Shown here in pieces: positions 7,572 through 15,898 of a stretch of DNA of 32,411 nt. Made by a program: the position numbers and the translations under genes. This DNA comes from an archaeon (lineage in GTDB: Archaea > Nanobdellota > Nanobdellia > Pacearchaeales > GW2011-AR1). The number at the start of each line of letters is the position of its first letter. Positions within the stretch are counted from its first letter, which is position 1. The notes beneath the pieces are model-generated. The model saw nothing but the letters and a program-made list of their open reading frames with translations, was not told the origin of the DNA and did no database searches. The stretch is taken from the NCBI GenBank assembly GCA_018694115.1, contig JABHNB010000004.1:1-32411 (forward strand), given 5' to 3'.

Positions 7572-9082
7572 TATTTTTTCTTCTTCTCCTTCTCGCCAGC
7601 TTCTTCTGGCTTCATTAGTGGAAAAGCAACACACTCTCTAATTGGTCGGTTCATCATAAACGAAAACAATCTTTCACTGAATCCGAACCCACACGCAGGA
7701 GGCATTCCGTATTTCAAGGCCTCAACAAATCCCTCATCATGATCCATCGCCTCACTATCTCCTTCTTCACCGAGAGCTTTCTGACTTTTGAATCTTTCTT
7801 CCTGATCAAGAGGATCATTCAATTCACTATAACCATTTCCATTCTCGCTTCCGCCCAAAATAACCTGAAATTGCTCAACCTTTCTGGGGTCCTTCACATT
7901 TCTTTTAGCCAAGGGTGTTAATTCAACTGGCTGTCCAATTAAGAATCCTGGTCCTGAAATATCTTTCCTACAATATTTCCAGAGCAAATCAACTAATCTC
8001 CATTTGCCAACAGAATCATCATATTCCATCTTTAATTCATTCAATTTCGCCATAATCTCTTCCTTGTCTGTCCCATAAATATCTACTCCGGTTTTCTCTT
8101 TGATTAAACTCTCAAAATCATACTTCTTCCACTTTTTACCTAAATCAATCTTATGGCCTCCTGCCTCAAACTTTAGGCTCCCTAAGGTTGCCATTGCAAT
8201 TTCTTTATACAACTCTTCTACCAATCTCATTCCGTCTTCAAAATCTGCATATGCCCAATAAAACTCCATCTGAGAATAGTCTTGTAGATGCTCCGCATCC
8301 ATCCCTTCATTTCTGAACTGTCGTCCGATTTCAAATGTCTTTTCATAGCCTGCCACCAACAATTTCTTTTGCCATAACTCTCCCATAGAGATTCTTAAAT
8401 AAACATCTAAGTCAAGAGCATTATGGTGTGTGTTGAATGGTGTAGCCGCAGCCCCCCCTGAAGAATTCTCAAGAATTGGGGTCTCAACTTCTAAAAACTC
8501 ACGTTCAATCAAAAAGTTTCTAATTGTGCTCCAAAACTTCTGTTTCTTAATGAAAATTTCCTTAACTTCCGGATTCATAATTATATCCAAATATCTTTTT
8601 CGAAGTTTTTCTTCATCATTCTTTAACCCGTGGAATTTTTCCGGGAGTGGCAAAATCGCCTTGGTTAGAATCTCGAGCTTGTCTGCCATAACTGAAATTT
8701 CACCTCGCTGTGTTCTAAACACTCGTCCTTCAACCCCAATTATATCTCCAGCATCCGCTTTCTTAAAAAATTCAAAAGTTTCTTCAGGAGTTTCGTCCTT
8801 CTGAAAGACTATCTGGATATTTCCCTTAAGATCCTGTACCTTTGCAAAAGCAATCTTCCCCATTTTTCGCTTAGTCATCATTCGCCCAGCAATCCGAACT
8901 GCGCCACCCTTAGCAAATTCCTCTTCCTTAAGCTTAGAATTTTTCTCCTTAATCTCTGCAGAATGAATCCTCTCTCCTTCAAACTTATGTGCATAAGGAT
9001 TAACCCCACTTTCCTTAAGCGCAGCTATCTTTTTGATTCTTTCATCAACTATCTGTTTCTCTCGGCCTCGAAGCTCTGCCAT
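7571..9082 (-). CDS. lysS: Lysyl-tRNA synthetase, class II
   Basis: Protein of 503 residues that charges tRNA-Lys with lysine in the cytosol. An OB-fold anticodon-binding domain covers about 50-150 (VRIAGRMMTKRKMGKIAFAKV, GNIQIVFQKDE). The class II core follows: motif 1 around FLEVETPILE, motif 2 FRNEGMDAEHLQDYSQ, and motif 3 in ACGFGFSERL. The motif 3 region differs from the bacterial G-x-G-I-D-R form (GFGFSERL), and the C-terminus is extended with EKEKKKK. TATA (TTTATAAA) sits 25-26 nt before the ATG. It leads the lysS-dedA-histone-fold operon. Confidence 0.93.
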   Translation of the reverse strand: MAELRGREKQIVDERIKKIAALKESGVNPYAHKFEGERIHSAEIKEKNSKLKEEEFAKGGAVRIAGRMMTKRKMGKIAFAKVQDLKGNIQIVFQKDETPEETFEFFKKADAGDIIGVEGRVFRTQRGEISVMADKLEILTKAILPLPEKFHGLKNDEEKLRKRYLDIIMNPEVKEIFIKKQKFWSTIRNFLIEREFLEVETPILENSSGGAAATPFNTHHNALDLDVYLRISMGELWQKKLLVAGYEKTFEIGRQFRNEGMDAEHLQDYSQMEFYWAYADFEDGMRLVEELYKEIAMATLGSLKFEAGGHKIDLGKKWKKYDFESLIKEKTGVDIYGTDKEEIMAKLNELKMEYDDSVGKWRLVDLLWKYCRKDISGPGFLIGQPVELTPLAKRNVKDPRKVEQFQVILGGSENGNGYSELNDPLDQEERFKSQKALGEEGDSEAMDHDEGFVEALKYGMPPACGFGFSERLFSFMMNRPIRECVAFPLMKPEEAGEKEKKKK

Positions 9083-9116
9083 ACAAATCCCACACAGAAA
9101 TACTTTATAAAACTAA

Positions 9117-9395
9117 TTAAATTCTTAAAACCTTGAAATCCTTAAATTCTCCAGACCACCGTCTTTCCTCAACAATCACATTCTTGATCATGGCATGTTC
9201 CGGACCTTTATTACAAATCTTGCTAAGCTCATCAATGCCGTCCCCAACACCCTCTGCAATAATTTCAACATCCCCATTCTCAAGATTCCTCACAAATCCG
9301 GTAACTCCAAGCTTATCTGCACTTTCCTTCACAAACTGCCTATAGAAAATTCCCTGAACCGTTCCCTGGATGATGATTCGCGCTGCCTTTTTCAT
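9117..9395 (-). CDS. acyP: Acylphosphatase
   Basis: Protein of 92 residues, the usual size of this family. The catalytic loop reads GTVQGIFYRQFV with the phosphate-binding Arg in YRQF, followed by GFVRNLENGDVEIIAEG, which supplies the catalytic Asn and the N-G-x-V-E strand. It hydrolyses carboxyl-phosphate bonds of acyl phosphates in the cytosol. Its TATA box (TTATAAAA) overlaps the 3' end of the upstream gene and lies 26 nt before the ATG, so it can be transcribed alone and without a leader. Confidence 0.92.
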   Translation of the reverse strand: MKKAARIIIQGTVQGIFYRQFVKESADKLGVTGFVRNLENGDVEIIAEGVGDGIDELSKICNKGPEHAMIKNVIVEERRWSGEFKDFKVLRI

Positions 9396-9412
9396 ACCCT
9401 ATAAAACTCCAG

Positions 9413-9859
9413 TTAGTTTTTATAACTTCCTGCCCAGGAGACCCTATCACCATAAAGCTCGCGCTTCCCCTCCGGAGTTTTTCTCCTCACCCACCATGGA
9501 TCAACCCGAATATCATCATATATTTTTTTCATTTTTCCCATAACTTCCGAACCTACTAGGCCTTCCCTTTCTTTCATTATGCCCAAAAAAACTCCCCAGT
9601 GTCTAATGCCGAAATCTAAAATATCTTTTAAAAACTTCGGAGATTTCCTCCATAAATGGGTATAATCCGCAACATCTTCAAAGAAGTATGAGTCCAGGAT
9701 CTTATTCCAACTTCCATCTTCTTCTAAATCCCATCCCCGCTCGCCATGCAGATATTCTATAAATTCCTCATGATGGCAATCCGCATATAGCTTCAAATTA
9801 TTAAGAAAACCATACATCGGAGTATAAGCATAATTTACTGAAAAGTCAGGATCTTCCAT
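9413..9859 (-). CDS. Hypothetical protein, 148 aa, aromatic-rich
   Basis: The sequence is not recognised. It is acidic, with many Trp, Tyr and His residues (YADCHHEEFIEYLHGERGW, DYTHLWRKSPKFLKDILDFG, DPWWVRRKTPEGKRELYG), and looks globular and mostly helical. There is no signal peptide or membrane helix. Its ATG lies inside the upstream gene (25-nt overlap, different frame), so the two are translationally coupled and their products probably interact. Clustered His residues could bind metal, but no known motif is complete. Confidence 0.6.
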   Translation of the reverse strand: MEDPDFSVNYAYTPMYGFLNNLKLYADCHHEEFIEYLHGERGWDLEEDGSWNKILDSYFFEDVADYTHLWRKSPKFLKDILDFGIRHWGVFLGIMKEREGLVGSEVMGKMKKIYDDIRVDPWWVRRKTPEGKRELYGDRVSWAGSYKN

Positions 9860-10170
9860 AGGTAATCAACAATCCTCCGGTTTAGGGATTTATCTTCCAC
9901 TACCTCTCCGGATTCAATAGCCGCCGCTTTCTCCAACTCATTAAGTTTATCAGAAATATCTCTCACTTGATCTCCAGAATAAAATACTCCATTAATAAAA
10001 ACACCAATATCTTCTATCCACTCCGGAGCATCTTTCCCAATATATCTTATCGCAGGAAGTCCATAAGATGGATAACTCCTTCGGATATTTCCCAACATTC
10101 GATTAGAATCATTGGCACGGGATTGGTCGAAAATAGTTATCGCCACTTCTGCACCAAACCCCTTATACAT
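9835..10170 (-). CDS. Hypothetical protein, 111 aa, possibly thioredoxin-like without active cysteines
   Basis: The order of elements suggests a small alpha/beta fold: strand (AEVAITIFD), helix, strand (LPAIRYIGKD), then a beta hairpin GVFINGVFYSG followed by a long helix (DKLNELEKAAAIE). This resembles the second half of thioredoxin-like proteins, but there is no CxxC and no Cys at all, so it would not be a redox enzyme. TATA (TTTTATAG) lies about 24 nt before the ATG. It is the first gene of a two-gene unit with the overlapping downstream gene. The fold guess is weak. Confidence 0.6.
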   Translation of the reverse strand: MYKGFGAEVAITIFDQSRANDSNRMLGNIRRSYPSYGLPAIRYIGKDAPEWIEDIGVFINGVFYSGDQVRDISDKLNELEKAAAIESGEVVEDKSLNRRIVDYLWKILTFQ

Positions 10171-10214
10171 AATCTTAATTCTAAAATAGACTATAAAAGT
10201 TTATCATTTTCTAA

Positions 10215-10790
10215 TCAAGATCTATCAATTTCATTATGGATCAGCGTTACAACTTGACTTGCAAATAGAACCTTCGGCCCAACAGAGATTTTTTCAATCT
10301 TCTTCAAAAACTTCTTCTTATCCGAGGGAAAACCTTCATGGTCTCCAATAATAAAAACTTCTTTGCCATTCAATTTCCTTTCACGAATATCTGTCCCTCG
10401 CCCATCAAGAAGTTGAACATCCTTCCCTTCAGCATCCAATTCCTTAACCACATGCTCAAAACTCTTTCGCTCAATTGAAGCTCCTGGAAAGATTTCCAAT
10501 AATCCCTCGCTATCGGGAGACTTATACAGCATTCGTTTAATCAATCCTGCAACATTCTTCTTAGAAATAGGCATCTCAGAGTTACTCTCCAAAACTAAAT
10601 GTCGAGGCGCGTGTGGTGGGCCATCAAAAATCAAATGCAGCTTAACGTCATCCCGCATAGCATTAGAAACGAAGAAAACAGAAATAATCACATTACAAAC
10701 AATGTCCATCCGTCCAGCTTTCATCAAATTATCTTTAATCATATTCCCTGCCGTAACCGCATTCTTCGAATAATACATAAATTCTGCCAT
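10215..10790 (-). CDS. trmY: tRNA (pseudouridine54-N1)-methyltransferase
   Basis: Protein of 191 residues, the normal TrmY length. The opening MAEFMYYSKNAVTAGN and the stretch LMKAGRMDIVCNVI match the SPOUT-family TrmY/DUF358 signature, as does HLIFDGPPHAPRHL. The cofactor-binding trefoil-knot region ends with FIIGDHEGFPSDKKKF. The enzyme uses S-adenosylmethionine to methylate N1 of pseudouridine 54 in the T-loop of archaeal tRNAs. A TATA box (CTTAAAAAC) lies 25-26 nt before the ATG, so it has its own leaderless promoter although it follows the RuBisCO gene by 49 nt. Confidence 0.93.
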   Translation of the reverse strand: MAEFMYYSKNAVTAGNMIKDNLMKAGRMDIVCNVIISVFFVSNAMRDDVKLHLIFDGPPHAPRHLVLESNSEMPISKKNVAGLIKRMLYKSPDSEGLLEIFPGASIERKSFEHVVKELDAEGKDVQLLDGRGTDIRERKLNGKEVFIIGDHEGFPSDKKKFLKKIEKISVGPKVLFASQVVTLIHNEIDRS

Positions 10791-10839
10791 AAAAGAACAT
10801 TAACAAATCAGGTTTTTAAGCCCTTGCGAAAATAAGATA

Positions 10840-12126
10840 TCAGAATCTAACCGTTCCCCAAGAGTCCATCGCTTCCATAAGTTCCTCATGAGTCTTTCCA
10901 TATTCATGTAATGTTTCTCCTTTCATCGTAGCATCTACTGCCTGCCTTAATGCCGTTGCTCCAGTCTTAGTTCCCTTAGGATGACCATGGATTCCTCCAC
11001 CTGCCTGGATGATAATATCCTTACCAAAGTTCTTCATCAAATACGGAACGTGCCCGGGATAAATCCCTCCAGAACAAACCGAGAAAACTGGTTTAATGGA
11101 GCTCCAATTCTGATCAAGCCGTGTTTTAGTCTTAGAAACAATTCTCTGCTCCATTTCTTCATCAATTTCCTTAACTTCTTCCTTGCCCCCCTTCATCTTC
11201 CCAATTCCCGTACCAATATGTAACGAGTCAACTCCGGCAACTCGAGAAAAATCTGCAACACACATCATCGATAGCCCGTGATTTGGATTTTCAGTAAATG
11301 CCCCATGCATTGCTCTATGTGCATGAATCCCCAGTGTAGTGTTCTCTCGAAGAGTTTGCAAACTAGAAAAACCAGCCGTGATAATGTCATGCATAACAAA
11401 CTTTCCCCCCAGCTCCTTCGCTAGGTCTGCCCTCCGCAGCATTTCCAGGGCCTCTGCAGTAACATTAATCAAATAACCTTTCTTGTCCCCTGTCTCTTCC
11501 TGGGCCTTGTCACACATCTCCAAGGTCTTGGCAGCCCTCTTATCAAATAAGTTAAACTTCTGCGAGGACAGATTCTCATCATCCTTAACAAGATCACAAC
11601 CACCTACCCAAGAATCATATGCAACTCGGGCATGATCTTTAGTCTTCAACCCAAGTTTAGGTTTAACAATTGTCCCAACAAAAGGCCGGTCTTTAATCTT
11701 CATCATCTTCCGATAACCTTCAATTCCATATCGCGGCCCTGGAAAACTCTTCAACAACTTCTGCGGAAACTTAATATCTTCCAACCGAAGACCCTTAATA
11801 GCTTTCATCCCAAAAACATTTCCTGCAATCGAAGATAATATATTCGGCACAGATCCAAATTCAAATAAATCTTGGGGATAAGCAATCTTCACCCAGCCAT
11901 ATCCCCTCTTTTCCGAAATCGCAAATGCCTTAGCGCCAAGCTTATTCACATACTTCTTATTTGATGAAACTGGAGTCCAAGTTCCAATAGAACTTTCAAG
12001 TGCAACATTATTAATTGCCTCCTTCAGCGACATGCCATTGGGAGTAACCTTGAACAGACAAATCAAATCATTCCGACTAGGCTTGTAAGATTGATCTATA
12101 AATGCAAATTCTTTTTCCCTCACCAT
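10840..12126 (-). CDS. rbcL: Form III (archaeal) ribulose-1,5-bisphosphate carboxylase/oxygenase large subunit
   Basis: Protein of 428 residues, within the usual range for archaeal form III. Active-site motifs are intact: KPKLGL (Lys155/157), GGCDLVKDDENL with the carbamylated Lys at 181 and metal-binding Asp183/Glu184, HAHRAMHGAF (His270-Arg271), H-I-G-T-G-I-G-K (His303, loop-6 Lys310), CSGGIYPGH and QAGGGIHGHPKG. The DENL-type sequence after the catalytic Lys fits form III rather than plant or bacterial form I. In archaea this enzyme usually joins CO2 and RuBP derived from AMP via AMP phosphorylase (DeoA) and ribose-1,5-bisphosphate isomerase, giving 3-phosphoglycerate; those partners are not in this window. 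No small subunit is seen. It starts 4 nt after the HAD gene and is probably co-transcribed with it. Confidence 0.95.
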   Translation of the reverse strand: MVREKEFAFIDQSYKPSRNDLICLFKVTPNGMSLKEAINNVALESSIGTWTPVSSNKKYVNKLGAKAFAISEKRGYGWVKIAYPQDLFEFGSVPNILSSIAGNVFGMKAIKGLRLEDIKFPQKLLKSFPGPRYGIEGYRKMMKIKDRPFVGTIVKPKLGLKTKDHARVAYDSWVGGCDLVKDDENLSSQKFNLFDKRAAKTLEMCDKAQEETGDKKGYLINVTAEALEMLRRADLAKELGGKFVMHDIITAGFSSLQTLRENTTLGIHAHRAMHGAFTENPNHGLSMMCVADFSRVAGVDSLHIGTGIGKMKGGKEEVKEIDEEMEQRIVSKTKTRLDQNWSSIKPVFSVCSGGIYPGHVPYLMKNFGKDIIIQAGGGIHGHPKGTKTGATALRQAVDATMKGETLHEYGKTHEELMEAMDSWGTVRF

Positions 12127-12130
12127 CTTA

Positions 12131-12847
12131 CTATTCTAACTCATCAAGGATACTTAAAACTTCCGAGATTTTTTTAATAGTGGCATTAGGTTTTTGATAA
12201 TCTTCTTTATGTTTTTTAGCAAGGGGACCTTTCTTAATCAAAACGCTAAATAAACCAACAGAGTTCGCACCTTCTATGTCTGCGACAGTGTTATCTCCCA
12301 CCATTATTGCACCATCGGGGGAAGTTTTCAATTTGTTTAATGCTAATAAAAACATGATGGAGTTAGGTTTTTCACTTCCACTCTCTTCAGACGTTATCAA
12401 AAAATCAACATATTTAGAAATGCCCAATTTTTTCAATTTCTTCAATTGTATGTGTGTAGTCATATCCGAAACAATTGCAATTCCTAACCCTTTCTTTTTT
12501 ATCTCCTTCAAGGTCCTCAAAGTTTCTCTAAATGGCTTTACATTTTTCAAGAAAGAATTCCAATAAGCATCATAAAGCTTCAAGATAATTGTGGGGTTTA
12601 CAGTGTTGTGAGTTTTTTCAATTAACCTCTGAAAATATAAAACCCTATTGTGTGCAGAGGCAGTCCCCGAAAGTTCTCTTTTAATCTCGGCCTTAGAAAT
12701 TTTAAATAAATAATTGAATTTAACTTTAGAAATTTTAATAGTCTTTTTCAATTCTGAAAATGCTGCGGCCAGTGCCTTTTTGTGCGGAGCCTCATAATCA
12801 TATAATGTATTATCTAGATCAAACAGCACAGCCTCTCTTTTCACCAT
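12131..12847 (-). CDS. HAD-superfamily hydrolase, phosphoglycolate-phosphatase/haloacid-dehalogenase type
   Basis: The chosen start gives 238 residues beginning MVKREAV. TATA (GTATAAAA) is centred about 29 nt before this ATG, but only 20 nt before the next ATG upstream (12856), which argues for the shorter form. HAD motif I is LFDLDNTLYDYE, motif II is in IVSDMT, motif III is the Lys near SGSEKPNS, and motif IV is MVGDNTVADIEGA. A helical C1 cap lies between motifs I and II. It is a Mg2+-dependent phosphatase for a small substrate. The 4-nt gap to RuBisCO suggests a linked role, such as removing 2-phosphoglycolate or another sugar phosphate; that is inference, as HAD substrates cannot be read from sequence. 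Confidence 0.85.
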   Translation of the reverse strand: MVKREAVLFDLDNTLYDYEAPHKKALAAAFSELKKTIKISKVKFNYLFKISKAEIKRELSGTASAHNRVLYFQRLIEKTHNTVNPTIILKLYDAYWNSFLKNVKPFRETLRTLKEIKKKGLGIAIVSDMTTHIQLKKLKKLGISKYVDFLITSEESGSEKPNSIMFLLALNKLKTSPDGAIMVGDNTVADIEGANSVGLFSVLIKKGPLAKKHKEDYQKPNATIKKISEVLSILDELE

Positions 12848-12927
12848 CTTCCCCATAACAATCAAATCTACTTTTTATACCTTACCAAATCAGTAACACT
12901 TATAACCTCTGGCAACCTAAATCAATA

Positions 12928-13467
12928 ATGGAAAAAAGAGGCGGCATAGCATTAATTATTATTACGATTCTAGTAGTTCTCCTAATCATCGCGGGAGGAA
13001 TCATATATTTCTCTTTTCTTTATGCTCCAAGCGAAATCGTAGAGATTCCATTGCCTAAACCTGAGAGTTTAACCGAAGCAGACACCTGCCAGGAGATAAT
13101 CGATAACTACGAACTACCGGATTTTGATAATCTTAAAGAAACTCTAGCGACTAATCAAATGGTTAAAGATACTCCCGAAAGTTCAAAGATAGTTCTAAAA
13201 TTATTCCATGTCCAGGATGACTGTAAAATCTGGGACAAGGCATATATGTTAAGGGATGGGGAAATAGTAGAGAAAAATATCGAGGCAGATATAGAAATAA
13301 CAATCACTTCCGCTTATGTAGGTCGTCTAGCTGAAGAGGATTTATGCGAGATAATCTCAGAGGCAAGAGACGCAGGGGACTTAAAAGAACAAGTTAACAT
13401 AGAAACTTCTCAACTTGCATGGAGATACAAAGGAATGCTTGACCATCGAGATTGCCTAGGATTATAA
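12928..13467 (+). CDS. N-terminally anchored membrane protein, function unknown
   Basis: Protein of 179 residues with a short basic N-terminus and one transmembrane helix (IALIIITILVVLLIIAGGIIYF), then a soluble acidic domain that is probably extracellular. Four Cys are present (DTCQEIID, DDCKIWDK, DLCEIISEA and DHRDCLGL) and could form two disulfides. The C-EII(D/S) pattern occurs twice, near the start and end of the domain, hinting at an internal repeat. TATA (CTTATAAC) lies 25-26 nt before the ATG. Its stop abuts the stop of the convergent ASCH gene. No family recognised. Confidence 0.7.
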   Translation: MEKRGGIALIIITILVVLLIIAGGIIYFSFLYAPSEIVEIPLPKPESLTEADTCQEIIDNYELPDFDNLKETLATNQMVKDTPESSKIVLKLFHVQDDCKIWDKAYMLRDGEIVEKNIEADIEITITSAYVGRLAEEDLCEIISEARDAGDLKEQVNIETSQLAWRYKGMLDHRDCLGL

Positions 13468-13764
13468 TTATTTTCTCGATCCATCAACTTCTTCAACCAA
13501 TCCATCCCCAAATCCAATAATCTGATAACCATGCTTTGCAACCTCTGCATCTGTCCAGAATGTCAGGTCTTTAGTCTTCAAAACATAACCCACTGCCTTC
13601 CGAATCTCTCGACCAGTATAATCTCCTGTAGCCGGATCCCACTCTCTCAAAACAAGAACATCTCCGGGATTAACTTCAAAGTCAGCCAAGCGAGCCTCAA
13701 ACTTCTTAGTCCCATCAAAAACTTTACTAAAATATTCCGGCCAGATTTTCTTTTCTAATTCCAT
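13468..13764 (-). CDS. ASCH-like (DUF3850) domain protein
   Basis: Protein of 98 residues. The pattern KKIWPEYFSKVFDGTKKFEARLADFEVNPGDVLVLREWDP followed by TGDYTGREI and a V-G-Y-V strand is the DUF3850 branch of the ASCH/PUA-like fold. Typical marks are the F-E-x-R element, the GD-x-L-x-L-x-E strand and the TG-x-Y-T-G turn. Members are thought to bind RNA or modified nucleotides; the ligand here is unknown. It begins 6 nt after the cysS stop, so it is the second gene of a cysS operon, which hints at an RNA-related role. Confidence 0.85.
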   Translation of the reverse strand: MELEKKIWPEYFSKVFDGTKKFEARLADFEVNPGDVLVLREWDPATGDYTGREIRKAVGYVLKTKDLTFWTDAEVAKHGYQIIGFGDGLVEEVDGSRK

Positions 13765-13770
13765 TTTTTC

Positions 13771-15132
13771 CTATAACTTCTCCAACTCAAAATCATCACC
13801 AGAATCCTTAATCTTCCAACCTTCTTTTTCCAATTTGTCCCGAAGCTTATCACTTTTCTTCCAATCTTTATCTGCTCGAGCCTTTGTTCTCTCTTCAGCG
13901 ATCTCGCGAATTTCCGCAGGAACTCTAAACACCGCTTTTTCAAATAATCTAAGGCCCAAAACTTCCTCCATCTTCTTGATTGCCCCTACCTTTCCTTCAG
14001 CCTTGTCATCCCTAAGAAGTCCCCAAAGAACCGCAATTGCTCCAGGCATATCCAAATCATCATTAATCGCCTTCTCAAAGTCCTTCAAATATTTCTTATT
14101 CTCTTTTCCATCATCTTCTAAACTAGCAACAACATTCTTCGCTTTCTTGTAAGCATTCTGTGCAGACTTTAAACCTTCAAGCGACCATGTCAAAGGTTTT
14201 CTGTAATGTGCAGAATAAATAAAATACCGATATGCCATTGGATCAAACCCTTTCTCCTCCAACTGAGCAATAGTAAGAATGTCTCCACTAGACTTAGACA
14301 TCTTTCCGCCCTTCAAAATTAAAAATGCACCATGCATCCAATAATTAACAAATGTCTTTCCCGTTGCACATTCACTTTGTGCGATCTCATTTTCATGATG
14401 AACTCCAATGTGATCTTCCCCACCGGTATGAATATCAAAAGTCTCTCCAAGATAATTCATTGACATTGCCGAACACTCAATATGCCATCCAGGAAAACCA
14501 ACACCCCATGGAGAATCCCATTCTTGTTGCCTCTTTCCAGGCTCTTCTGAAAATTTCCAAAGTGCAAAATCGGTAGCATTCTTCTTCTCCCGCATCTCAC
14601 TTCTCTTTCCTGCCTCAAGCCCCGCAATATCCTTTCGAGATAATTTTCCATAATCCTTATACTTAGAGGTATCAAAATAAATCCCATCACTCGTCTCATA
14701 GGTATACCCTTTCTCTTCTAGCTTTGTAATCAGTGTAATCTGTTCCCTGATATGTTCGGTTGCCTTGGACCAAATGCTCGGCTCAATAATATTCAATTTC
14801 TCAAAATCTTCCCTAAAAACCTTGAAATAATAATCTGCGATGTCCTTCGCACTCCTTCCTTCACTAGCAGCCGCTTTCTCAAGTTTATCCTCTCCAGAAT
14901 CCGCATCCGAAGTCAAATGCCCAACATCAGTCACATTAATCACATGATCCACCTTATAGCCCCCATATTTCAAAACTCTCTTCAAAACATCCGAAAAGAT
15001 ATAACTTCGCAAGTTCCCAATATGCTGATACCAGTAAACGGTAGGACCACAGGTATACATTCCTACCTTTCCGGCCTTTATCGACTTGAAGGGCTGTTTC
15101 TTTCGCGTCAATGTATTGTATAACTTTAACAT
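13771..15132 (-). CDS. cysS: Cysteinyl-tRNA synthetase
   Basis: Protein of 453 residues, class I. The zinc/ATP site opens with YTCGPTVYWYQHIGNLRSY (HIGH motif as HIGN), continues with VINVTDVGHLTSDADSGEDK, HIECSAMSMNYLG and HTGGEDHIGVHHENE, and ends with the KMSKS motif GGKMSKSSGD. The C-terminal helical anticodon region shows ARADKDWKKSDKLRDKLEKEGW. It attaches cysteine to tRNA-Cys in the cytosol. A TATA box (TTTATTAA) lies about 25 nt before the ATG. Full length and apparently active. Confidence 0.96.
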   Translation of the reverse strand: MLKLYNTLTRKKQPFKSIKAGKVGMYTCGPTVYWYQHIGNLRSYIFSDVLKRVLKYGGYKVDHVINVTDVGHLTSDADSGEDKLEKAAASEGRSAKDIADYYFKVFREDFEKLNIIEPSIWSKATEHIREQITLITKLEEKGYTYETSDGIYFDTSKYKDYGKLSRKDIAGLEAGKRSEMREKKNATDFALWKFSEEPGKRQQEWDSPWGVGFPGWHIECSAMSMNYLGETFDIHTGGEDHIGVHHENEIAQSECATGKTFVNYWMHGAFLILKGGKMSKSSGDILTIAQLEEKGFDPMAYRYFIYSAHYRKPLTWSLEGLKSAQNAYKKAKNVVASLEDDGKENKKYLKDFEKAINDDLDMPGAIAVLWGLLRDDKAEGKVGAIKKMEEVLGLRLFEKAVFRVPAEIREIAEERTKARADKDWKKSDKLRDKLEKEGWKIKDSGDDFELEKL

Positions 15133-15163
15133 AATTTAATGAGAAATAATGGGTTAATAAATC

Positions 15164-15856
15164 TTACACCTCGAGGATTTTATAACTCCCACTACATCCA
15201 AGATTAATAATTTGGGTCTTTCCAACTTTCTTCTCTCCCTTCGCTTCATGAATGTGCCCACACAAAACAAGCCGAGGATCATGTTTCTCAATCGCCTTCA
15301 ACAAAATCTCTGATCCAACATGCTCTCCCGAAGTAATCTTATCTAAAACTCCAAATGGTGGAGAATGAGAAATGATAATTGCATCCTTATTATTCTTCAA
15401 AATCTCATTCAGCCTTCTCTTCCTACTTTCAGCAGTTATCTGCCGACTTTTCTTCATCTTCCTCCCCCCAAGTCGAGTAGTACTCTTCTCCCAGATCATA
15501 TCAAGGAAGACAAAGTCCATGCCATCTAAACTAAATCGTCCAGTCCGCTTATGGTGGAGATTTTTATATCTCTTAAAAATTCTCTTAGTTAATCTATCTC
15601 CGGTATCATGTAAATACATATTTCCCCGTAAAATCAATACAGGCAATCCAAAAGAACATAATTTCTTCACAACATCTCCATAAGATTTATCCGCCTTTCT
15701 CCGAAATCCAACCCAGGACTTTTCTTCAGAAGGATTCTTAGGCGTTAGGGGAATATCTCCAACACAAACAATCACATCAATCTTCTCACGCTTAATAATT
15801 CCATTCAACCCCCTCGGCAACTTCCCATGCGGATCACCAATCGCTAGAATCTTCAT
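15164..15856 (-). CDS. Calcineurin-like metallophosphoesterase
   Basis: Protein of 230 residues with the metal-binding motif series of the superfamily: GDPHG (D-x-H), VGDIPL (G-D), LRGNMYLHD (G-N, with Met where many members have His), IISHSPPFG (H) and [10 protein letters not shown] (G-H-x-H). The replacement GNM for the usual GNH suggests a variant second-metal or acid residue, with His a few residues later. It probably cleaves a phosphoester; the substrate is unknown. TATA (TTTATTAA) lies about 26 nt before the ATG. Soluble, no signal peptide. Confidence 0.88.
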   Translation of the reverse strand: MKILAIGDPHGKLPRGLNGIIKREKIDVIVCVGDIPLTPKNPSEEKSWVGFRRKADKSYGDVVKKLCSFGLPVLILRGNMYLHDTGDRLTKRIFKRYKNLHHKRTGRFSLDGMDFVFLDMIWEKSTTRLGGRKMKKSRQITAESRKRRLNEILKNNKDAIIISHSPPFGVLDKITSGEHVGSEILLKAIEKHDPRLVLCGHIHEAKGEKKVGKTQIINLGCSGSYKILEV

Positions 15857-15898
15857 AACCCCACAAAATCAAAACCAATTAATAAATCTATCTCAAAA

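Noticed and set aside
7572-7634. N-terminal extension of the DedA protein
   Set aside because: It lies within the lysS coding sequence in another frame and is charged; the TAATG junction gives a typical DedA start.
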